This document shows, in pieces, positions 55,272-64,000 of a stretch of DNA of 64,000 nucleotides. The DNA is taken from the NCBI GenBank assembly GCA_048772705.1, contig JBLWGC010000230.1, forward strand, positions 1,488,001 to 1,552,000. Reading direction: 5' to 3'. The position numbers were made by a program, and so were the translations under genes. Position 1 is the first letter of the stretch. Each line of letters begins with the position of its first letter. The notes under the pieces are model-generated. The model was not told the origin of the DNA, ran no database searches, and saw only the letters and a list, made by a program, of their open reading frames with translations. This DNA comes from Leidyana gryllorum EB-2025a (Eukaryota; Apicomplexa).

Positions 55272-58200
55272 CTAAATCATCATGTTCTTCATTGTTTTGA
55301 TGCACACATCTCGTACAGTATTGAAACTTGTACTGCTATATGCCCGCCACCCCGGCAGATGAGTCGAGTTCTGCAAATGCCTCTTAATCTTCAATCACTC
55401 CAATATCTCACCTGTTGAGTGTACTGATACGAGCTCAGCCCCGTCAGCAGTCGAGCCACCGTTGTGGGCGTGATAATCCGCACGTCCGGCCGAGCCACAT
55501 GGTTCTCGGCCGTCACCACCTGGCTGTTTCCGACTCCATTGTCTCTCAAATACTTCACCAGCTGCTCGGCATCATACCGCAACCGTGAGAGCTCCACCGC
55601 TCCAAGTTTCCTGCACGAATATATCTCTCAAGTTCCGGCCTTCTCTCAAGATACTTACTTGTGGAAATTGTTCTCATCCAACAGTTGGCTTGGGTCAATG
55701 TTGTAGCGCTCTTTGTAATGACTCCATATTTTCTCGCGATTGCAAGATTCGTCCACCTCCTCGTTCACAAAGTAATCTTCAATAAAGGCATCCATCTCCA
55801 CTTCTGAGTTGAAGTGTCTGATCAACATCGCTGTCATCAATGCATCCAAACGGTTCAGTTGAACCCTATTGTTCCGTTCCATTGTCGTGATCACAGTCTC
55901 CACAATGCTGCGTAGGTACCGGTTCAGCACATTGGCATACCGCTCTGATGAAAAGTAGAAACTTATTCGCCGGAAGACTGCCCCACACGCACTCCCCCCC
56001 ATTTCGTAACTTGTGGACATACCTGTATGCAACAATCGCATGTATATATATTTGGCGTTGTTCGCCCCAGTTATGGGCCGCACCGATATGTGAAGATCGC
56101 CAGATATGTCGCGCAACATTTGCTCGACTAAATCGATATCGACGACCAAAGATCCGTAGAGTGTAGATACTCCTTGGCGATGCTGAACACCCATCAGATC
56201 CAGCCAGTGTAATCTGTATACTCCACTGCTAGATTTAGTCCAATAATTGGACAGAAATTCGACCAATGGATTGGATTTGGCAATGTGCTCCAGAGTTTCC
56301 CCGAAGCATCGAATCTCTACTCCTTCCGAATTGATCTTGTAGATGCGTAACAACTGAGTACCCTCTTTCCACTCCAACGATATCAATCGACGGGACTCAT
56401 CCGGGCATATTCTGTCCGCGTGAGACTCTCTCACCACTCTGTCTTCCATCAGAGGCTTTTTGTGATCATCTTCGCTGCATAGCTCAGGCGTTGTGGAGTG
56501 ATCAGCCAACCTTGACGATTGCAGGGTTCCCGTATCTTCACTGGAAGGTTCAATCACGCACCCTGATGAGACGTCAGACACTTCAGATGGCAGCCCGCTC
56601 CCCAAAGACGAGCTTTGGGGCAGAACAAATGCTTTTTGTCCGTCAGCGGCAGCGGGCTCAGATTCCACGTCAGAGACTCCGACTTCGGATGAGCTTGGCT
56701 CGGGTGAGCCCGTGACCAAAACATCGATGGCAGCGTGCAAGTTGCAAGTGACATCGGAGTCGGGGCAGGAGCTTCCTGAGGACTGTTGGTCAGGATCTCT
56801 GTCCCGCACACCACCGGCCTCTGGTATCGGAGTGAGTGGTTGATCGGTTGCTTTAGCCACATCCTTGGATGGCGTGCAGCAAGTTGATGAATCGGGGCAC
56901 CGAGACTCCGAGTTGTCACGTGATGGTAAGCTTTCACTTTTCGACGTTGCAGTATCCACTTGTAATCGGGCACGCCACCAAAACAGCACCGACGCCCATC
57001 TGTCAGCCAAGTCACCCAGGCAACCATCATCGACGATACTATTCACCTCCGCCTTCTTCTGTCGTTTCTTTTGAGAGGCAAATCGGCCGCTTGTGTCACT
57101 CGCCACCTCAGCTGACGCTATTAGACTTCCGGTCTGGTGGTCTATGGTGACGGCTGAGGCACCACTGCCATCGCATAGCTCCACATGAGCGCTGGTTTCG
57201 GATAAAGATTGCAGCATTGTCATGATCACTTGCAACTCGTCTTCGGTTCTGACGTTGAACATTTTGCCCAATTCAGCAATGGTGACCATCACCATACGCA
57301 GCTCAAAGGTGCTAGGCTTTGTCTCACTGGACCAACAGTTGATAGCACTGGCTGGTGGCAGTCCTCTGGCGCTAGGTGTAGTTGACACTTTCGGGCTACG
57401 AGCACAGGGTGACACGTGGGCCGCGGGGGAGAGCCCAGAAGACTGCGGTACCAGCCGTTCGGAATGTATCACCATCTTGCCATACACTTGAGGGGCTCCG
57501 TTTGCATACATGCCCGGAGAAGTGTAAAGGATCCGCCGTTCTGAGTTCATTTGCCGCAGTGACTTGGTAAGGTACAGGGTCTCCATCGAGGCACCGCTTT
57601 CCTGTGACTCTTGGTGCGAGGAGCTCGAAGGAACTGATAACAAGTCCAAGAAAACATTTCCAGATGCGGTGTCTTGAGAAGCCGAATCTTGTGTTCTCTT
57701 CGCCCGACGAGTGTTCTTCGAGTTCAGCACCGGAAGATCACACAGCAAAAGTTGCTTCATACTGTTAGTGACGGCCACTCTGTCAATCGCGCTACTGGCA
57801 ATCTGCTGGTATCGCAAGCGATAGTCATTGTTGTCCACAATGACATGGCAATTGGCGAGAGGTAGCTTGTGGGCACGATTGCACCTGCCGATTTCCTGAA
57901 TGTATTGCTCCAACGTACTTGGAATGTTAAGATGAGCAACGGCAACCACGTGGGGGCTGTCAACACCGATACCCAGAGCCTGTGTAGCTACAAGATACCG
58001 GCATTTGCCCCGCATAAGACTATTAGTCACCCGCTGTTTCTCCTCATCATCCATGCCGCTGTGGTAGTACACGCACACTTCATCGGGAAACTCTTCTTTG
58101 ATGCGTTGGCAGGCCCTTTCAGCAATCCATTTCATCCACGCATAGACGAGAACAACACCTTTGGTTTTCTTCCACTCAGCGGTCCGTAGAACACTAAGAA

Positions 58201-61030
58201 GATCTTCCAACCCTCGGGTGGAGCTCAGGTTTAGAGCAGATTGAGTCGTCGATGCTGCTCTATCGCCTCCGACCATTGATACTGTTTTCCGGAGATCTGG
58301 ACGGATGACTATACTTTGGTTCGCGTTAACAGCAGTCTTCTGGTCACCGGACGTGCCTGCCGACTCCGAGCCATATCGCATGATCTTCAGATCAATCTCT
58401 CCGTCCTCGTCGATAATTCGAGTGATGCTCTTAAGGGTGCTCTGACTGGCAGTTGCCGTCGTCAGAAGGATCCTCTTCACTCGGAATTTCTGGATCGCCA
58501 TCTTCACGATTCGTTGGTACGCGGGACGGAAGCTGTGCCCCCACTCGCTCAGACAGTGGGCTTCATCGATGCACATCAGTCCAATTCGTCTGCCATTGGT
58601 CAAGTAGTAGTGCAACCGATCGGTGATGAGTTGTTCCGGTGTTGTGAAGAGGAAGTCGATCATCCCTTGTGACAATCCGAAGCTTAGCCTCCGAATCTCC
58701 TCATATGCAACAGATCCATGTAGTTTCGACACATTCAAGATTCTTCGATTGTTCACAGTCGTTGGCATTTTACTGACCTGATCGTCCAGTAGAGGTATTG
58801 TGGGACAAACAACAATGGTCAGTTCATTCCGATGTTTAGCCAAATTGTATCCAGCAAGTTGATAGATCAAGGACTTGCCACCTCCAGTTGGCAGCGACAC
58901 CAGCAGTGCGGGAGTCATGGAACTCGAGGGATCTGGCAGATGATCATCTGGGTGTTCCGCTAAGAGATGCTCGACGGCCTCTCGCTGTCCTATACGGAAT
59001 TGTTTCATTCCAAATACACATTGAAGCTGCTTCTGCAAGCGTTCGGGATCATTTCTGCTGAGCAGCGGAGCAGCAGATGGTATTGGGCATCGGAGAGCTT
59101 CTTTCCCGACTTCGCGGGTGCTAGAAGCTGACGGTTCTTCACGCGTGGGCAAAGTTGCCAGACTGGAAGACTTCAGGTCTCCTTCGTCTGGCTGATGTTG
59201 ATCAATTTCGCTCGAGGAAGGGGGAGCTTGAGGTTGTTCAATGGAGGGATTATCTGGAGTATCGACGGACTTCCATGCATCTTCTTGAAGCGTCTCTACT
59301 CGGTAACTATCAATGATGTCCTGCATCGTCATTTTGGTCTTGGCCACGAACTTCTGATCTTGATCTGCAAAAAGTACGGGTGCCAAATTGAAGAGAGTTT
59401 GCGCACCACACTTACAATTTCGGATAGCGTCAGCTTTTCTTGCCCTTCTTGACTTATTCTTAACTATAGCTTCATCCTGAGCCGGTTCGCCTGTGTTCGC
59501 GATATCCTGTTCCATAGGAGCTTCGGCATTCGACGCGTGCAAAGCTTCTCGAACCGATCTAAGGTGAGGAAACATGTGTTCGGATGGGCTCAGATATATG
59601 AACTCACTTTCGTTCTCTGGTTCGCCTGGTTTTGGCGTTCAGTGCGACTCGAGAAACATACTTCTTCCGGTTATTAGGCGCCACCTTGGTACCGAGCAGA
59701 GTGCCAGCAGCAATACTCTTCCGAACCTTCACTTCTTCTTTCTTGTTATTCTTATCCGGGGGCCGAGTATTTTCCTTCTCATAAGGTAGGGAGAGTCGGT
59801 CTCTTTCCGCGCTCCTCGCATTGGTGTCCTCCGAAAGCCGATGAACGCCCCCGCCGGAACTGCTGGTTGTTGTCGTGGCGATCGAATGTCGGACATCTTC
59901 TGTACGTTTCCGCTTCGTGGCATTCCTGATGAGTGGTTCATCATCTCCATCCCCCTCACACTCCTCCGCCCGTCTCTTTCGTCGACTCTGCGTGGCTTCC
60001 GACTCCTCCGATATGGCAGATAAGCGGGAGTCTTTACCAGCCGCGAGCTGAGCGAGCGAGTCTTGTACAGCAAGTTTCACAGGCGTGCGGAGTGGACGGC
60101 CTTCTTCGACTCGTCCTATCAGAATCCCTTTCAGGGCCTTTACTCTTCTGCAACGGATCGCTCGCTCCTTCAACTTGTCTAAAGGAGTATCTCCACCAAC
60201 GAAGGCTGAAGACCCCTTTGAACTCTGAGGAGTAGCATTATCACAGTGTCGTGAAGGGGTTCCTCCAATGTATGTAGTCCGCACTTTGGCTGGTTTGTGC
60301 GGTGTGCGGGAGGTGACATTCTGGACGGCTTCCTCTCCGTCGCGAGAAACGTCGGACTCATTCGTTGCCAAGACGCTGCCGAAGGTTGGGGAGTGAATTG
60401 CGAGGACATTTCCATCTTCGGAGCTTTGCTCACGACCAAAGCAAGGCAAGGCAGCTGGTGCATCGTTGACAAACCCTTGTTCGATCAAACCTTCCAGCTG
60501 GCTCCTGACGTTGTTTAGACTACTTAGTATGCATTGGCGCAGGCTGTCAGTCGTCGCAGACAACTTGGTTCGACTAATAAGGAGGAGCAGACAGTAAATC
60601 GGGTGTGTTACATGACTCACTGTGGTTCGACGGTGCGCAACGCTGATCGGAAGAACTGTGTGCGCAGTTCTGCTAGTGCTTCAAGCTCCACATCGGGTCC
60701 TTCTGTCGAACAGGAAACTCGGTCGCGGAGACGTCGAACATCGGTAAAATGCTCTTCTAGTTCCTCCATATGAAGCAAGAGTATCTGGTGAACAAAGGGG
60801 TCAGGAGCTTGAGAGGCAAGCCGCACAGTCGCTTCATCGTAGCCGGCTCGGCGGAGGAAGCTGATCAGGGGCCACCTGATTTCGAAGGGGGTTGCGGGGG
60901 CAGCAGATGTTGGGAGGGGAGTGCCAGGACCTCGTTGAGGACGCAAAGGGGTGGTTAGACGAGCTCGACATTTCTTCTGTCCAACACTTGAGCTTCCTAG
61001 TGGATTGGGCGAACTGAGCGATAAGGGCAT
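55272..61030 (-). CDS. RECQL4: RECQ4-type DNA helicase
   Basis: 3'-5' DNA helicase linked to replication initiation and repair. Exons 60621-61030, 59608-60573, 55659-59558, 55412-55610 and 55272-55370; 1,857 aa. Helicase motifs lie between about residues 640 and 1010: QFRIGQREAVEHLL, Walker A LPTGGGKSLIYQ, DEAHCLSEWGHSFRP, LLTTATAS, LVATQALGIGVDSP and QEIGRCNRAHK. The C-terminal helical region with two Trp/Tyr-rich short exons (VARLLTGLSSYQYTQ; HLPGWRAYSSTSF) matches the RECQ4 end rather than BLM, which has RQC and HRDC domains. A CKC pair (RNCKCGAQ) precedes the helicase. The 460-residue N-terminus is not obviously Sld2-like. The N-terminal part could be a separate gene ending at 59604, but both splice junctions keep the frame. 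Confidence 0.85.
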
Positions 61031-61139
61031 ACTTAACTAAACTAAGGCGTGGCACCAATCAGAGCATAGCTTTGATCTGATCGAGTGCAAACACGCGTGT
61101 GTTTCCAGCACAGACACAATTATACTACTAAAAGAGCGT

Positions 61140-62325
61140 TCAATATGTTTTATAATTGTCAATCTCATCAGACGGGGTCTTCCTCTTATCAATTGCCCCG
61201 TATTTCATCAACGTCAATCCATGTCCCTTGAAAGTATCCTCCATTGATCTGCAAAAGAGAATTGAGTTTGCCCTCAGGACTGTATGCTTACCGCCATTCC
61301 ATCTTTAGTATATTGGTCGCCTTGGCATTAGAGACAAAAGTGCACTTGTTCACCTTGTTAGCGGCTGCTCGAACAGCACTGAAGAAGACCTTGCCGAGAG
61401 TGAGCATAAATTGGGGTGCACAAGTGGTAGCGGGGTTGAACCCATACGGCTTGAAGATTTTGGCACAAAGCTTTCCCTGTTCGATGAAATCCAAGTTCCC
61501 ATCATCAGCACTGGCCAAAAATCTCTCGCCGGCCACTTCATGACTGTCGCCCTCCATCGCCCGAATGTGGCAGAGTGCTACATCTCGGACATCCACGTGA
61601 GATGAATCCATTGGGGGTACGAAAGGATAGGTGCGTTTCAAAACTCTGAGGAAGTGTGTTGAGCTCTCGGCTTCAGCGTGGTGCTTGTCGAGAATGGGGC
61701 CAAAGATGAAGCCGGGGCAGATGGTGACAAGTTCGATTTTGCGATCTTTGTCTGCCGCATCATTGTACTTCTGATTTAGTTCCCAAGCCTTCTGTTCTGC
61801 TAAGGTCTTGCTTTTCTCATAGCCGACGATCCTTCCAGCGACTGACCACTCTGTCTCGTCGAACTTCTTGAAGGTTCCGTCAGCGGCCTTCTCCTTGTAG
61901 CGAGCGTCCGGATGTCCATAGACAACGGAGCAGACGCTGCTAGTCTGTACAATCCTCTTGATGGTGCTGTTCTCCCCGTACGCAGCTTTGAACACCCTCT
62001 CAACGCCTTCAACGGCAGGTTTGATAACCTCCTGCTCATCTTTGTAAGCGAAGGTGAAGGGCGAGGCCAGATGGAGCAAGTAATCGCATCCCTCTACCGC
62101 TTCTGCCCATCCTTCGTCGCTCATCAAGTCGGCTTTGACCAGCTCAAGGTTTGATTCCGCTTTGGGATGGAAGGTTTTGAGAAAAGCGTACTTGGCTCCG
62201 TTGACATCCCGAACAGTACCCCTGACTTTGTAGCCTTTGTCGAGCAATTGGTACACCACATGGGAAGCCAGCCAGCCACCAGCACCAGTAACCAAGATCG
62301 GCTTCTCGCTTATGATGGCAGACAT
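61140..62325 (-). CDS. NAD(P)-dependent reductase, DFR/CCR-like (extended SDR), copy 1
   Basis: Extended short-chain dehydrogenase of the dihydroflavonol-reductase/cinnamoyl-CoA-reductase group; the substrate cannot be told from sequence, and in a protist it may be a methylglyoxal- or ketone-type reductase. Exons 61292-62325 and 61140-61248; 380 aa. The Rossmann motif is ILVTGAGGWLASHVVYQLL near residue 10. The catalytic Tyr-Lys pair lies in GYEKSKTLAEQKAW, and FIFGPILDK plus SSHVDVRDVA are typical of the family. The second exon gives the conserved TLMKYGAI tail. No signal peptide. The neighbouring copy has the same intron position and phase, so this is a tandem duplication. Confidence 0.92.
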
Positions 62326-62464
62326 TGTCAACAAACTACGTGTCTTTCGTCTGCTTGAGATTTTGTGGAGCAAAATCTAAGATTGTCTCCCCGTGTGCGA
62401 TGTATTGATCTATTCGGCTTAAGGAGGGGAGTAGATGTGTAGGTGTGTCGTGGGGTTCTGAGAG

Positions 62465-63635
62465 CTAATAAGCTGTGCAGTTTTTTATCATCTCTTCCGG
62501 TACTTCTCGAGACTCCAGCACCCCATATTTCATCAAGCTCAGTGCGTGAAGGCGCAGAGCTTCTTTGGCAGGTCTGACAAGATAGCGTGTCCGGAAATCT
62601 ATAGCAAACCCACCTCCATTTGATGCGTAAGACTTCCGACGCTTTAGCATTCGAGACGTAAGTGGGAAGGTTCAATTTATCATAGGCGAGTCGAAGAGTT
62701 CGGTTGAATGGTTTCAGGCAGGCCAGGAGGAGGACGAATGGGGTGTTAGTGGCAATCTTGAAGCCATACTTTTCGAAGACTTCGGCTAGTACCTTGGCCT
62801 GATCTTGCATTGTCATATTACCATCATCGGCCCGCAAGCAGAATCTTTGTCCGACCACCTCCGCTTCGGGTGCTTCCATAGCAACTATATGAGCGAAAGC
62901 TACGTCTCGCACATCGACATGACTGGAAGTGATGGGTGGGGCGAAGGGATAGGTTTTAAGCAGAACCCGTTTGATTTGTTCACTCGACTCCGAGGCACCG
63001 TGCGACGCGTCCAATATGGGGCCGAAGATGAATCCCGGATTCAACACCACCAATTGCATTGGCGGCTCCGGTTGTCCTCTTGCATTGTTGTATTCCTTAA
63101 CCATCTCCCAAGCTTTCTGCTCGGCCAATGTTTTACTGCGTTCGTAGCCCCCAGCGACCTTCGGGTCTGACCAGTCCTTCTCAGTGAACTGTGCGAAAGA
63201 GCCATCAGCGTTCTTTTCTGCGTACCGCTGCTTGGGATGGCCATAGCACACAGCGGCCACACTGCTTGTCATCACTATGCGTTGCACAGATGTGCCTCCA
63301 GCCAGGATGGGTTTGAAGAGGTTTTCGACCCCAGCAACAGCTGGGCCGACAACTTCGTCTTCATGAGCAAAATCCAGAATAAATGGTGACGCTACGTGGA
63401 TGACGTATCTGACATCCTTCACAGCTTCAGCCCATCCCTTTGGGGAGGTGAGGTTGGTCTCCACAAGTTCGAGATTGGTCTCAGCCTTGGGGTGGAAAGT
63501 TTTAAGAAACCGATATTTATCGCCATTGACATCTCTGACAGTGCCTCTGACTTTATAACCTCTGTCAAGGAGTTGAAAGGTTACATGAGAGCCGACCCAG
63601 CCAGCACAACCTGTTACAAGCACGTCAGCAGGCAT
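62465..63635 (-). CDS. NAD(P)-dependent reductase, DFR/CCR-like (extended SDR), copy 2
   Basis: Paralogue of the gene at 61140-62325. Exons 62614-63635 and 62465-62573; 376 aa. The Rossmann motif is VLVTGCAGWVGSHVTFQLL, with catalytic Tyr-Lys in GYERSKTLAEQKAW and SSHVDVRDVAFAHI downstream. The start MPADVLVTG was chosen by alignment with the paralogue. The last exon is 109 nt in both genes and ends in a similar SLMKYGVLESRE tail; the intron is 40 nt with donor GTGGGT. Two residues in the glycine motif differ between copies, which may affect cofactor preference, but this is inference. The gap to the downstream copy is 139 bp. Confidence 0.92.
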
Positions 63636-63667
63636 TCTAAACACCAAAATTGCAGCGCTTTCGAAAA

Positions 63668-64000
63668 CTAAGGGGCAATTGCTGGGTTTTTTCCTGGTAG
63701 CGGAGCGGCGCGTCGAATGGGAGCTTCCACGATCTTGGCAACCTCTGGGGTTTCCCAGGGCCTTGCAGTGGGATCAGCCCAACTGGCGAGAGCGGCCTTA
63801 TTCTGGACCGCCGACTTTGCTTCGGCGAGCCACCGCTTCTCCCAGTCGTAGTCTGGTGGCACTGCAATGAGATCCTTGGCCCCCTTTTCGACCATTTCTC
63901 GGAATTGCGGGGTGTGAAAGCCAGCTGCATGACACGAATTGAAATGAACAGCGAAATCCCCAGCCTTCCAGGTCAAAGGTGATCGTTGGGGATGATTCAT
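63668..64000 (-). CDS. C-terminal part of a possible GT34-type glycosyltransferase (5' end beyond the window)
   Basis: An open frame running into the window edge; the ATG at 64000 may be internal. The TWKAGDFAVHFNSCHAAGF stretch resembles the W-x-x-GDF-x-x-H block near the end of GT34 (GMA12/MNN10) galactosyl/mannosyl-transferases. The rest is a basic, Pro- and Ala-rich tail ending NPAIAP. The match is short, so the family call is tentative. Confidence 0.45.
   Translation of the reverse strand: MNHPQRSPLTWKAGDFAVHFNSCHAAGFHTPQFREMVEKGAKDLIAVPPDYDWEKRWLAEAKSAVQNKAALASWADPTARPWETPEVAKIVEAPIRRAAPLPGKNPAIAP

Overview
This window looks like a compact nuclear genome segment from a unicellular eukaryote. 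Almost every protein-coding gene is broken by short GT-AG introns; about 86 are inferred here, mostly 35-60 nt. Intergenic gaps are often under 100 bp, both strands are used, and the genes are eukaryotic housekeeping genes. I lean towards a protist, possibly an alveolate such as a perkinsid, because of the tiny introns and an apicomplexan/plant-like CCCH protein. That placement is inference and would need a search. Exon coordinates below were derived by hand from reading frames, splice sites and phase arithmetic.

Layout. 1-7.8 kb: two tandem P-glycoprotein-like ABC transporters on the minus strand, the second cut by the window edge, with nearly identical nucleotide-binding-domain DNA. 7.9-11.3 kb: an unrecognised Ser/Arg-rich protein, then MFAP1 and SF3B5, two spliceosomal genes head to head with 17 bp between start codons. 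11.3-17.1 kb: a gene-poor stretch with a tRNA-Gly(GCC), a 215-bp tandem duplication, an unrecognised membrane protein, and a nest of 84-bp and 93-bp tandem repeats inside a larger direct duplication. 17.2-20.1 kb: intronless ribosomal protein uL4/RPL4, a small possibly mitochondrial protein and an unrecognised protein. 20.3-23.1 kb: NSF/Sec18. 23.4-36.9 kb: a complete 15-exon VPS13 (about 4,220 aa). 37.0-41.3 kb: MSH6, divergent from VPS13. 41.6-45.8 kb: two small membrane proteins around a CCCH zinc-finger gene. 45.9-50.7 kb: PUS7-type pseudouridine synthase with an RG-rich tail, and ALG2. 50.7-53.9 kb: CSN5 (head to head with ALG2) and an unrecognised coiled-coil/Pro-rich protein. 53.9-55.2 kb: FAM32A and TRAPPC1. 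55.3-61.0 kb: a RECQ4-type helicase. 61.1-63.6 kb: two tandem DFR-like NAD(P)-dependent reductases. 63.7-64.0 kb: the end of a gene resembling a GT34 glycosyltransferase.

Functionally the window mixes membrane traffic (NSF, VPS13, TRAPPC1), glycosylation (ALG2, possibly GT34), RNA splicing and modification (MFAP1, SF3B5, FAM32A, PUS7), genome maintenance (MSH6, RECQ4), protein turnover control (CSN5) and translation (uL4, tRNA-Gly). I found no defence system, mobile-element enzyme or clearly new multi-gene system. The least explained structure is the repeat nest at 14.8-16.2 kb. The clearest evolutionary signal is sequence homogenisation between the two ABC transporters.
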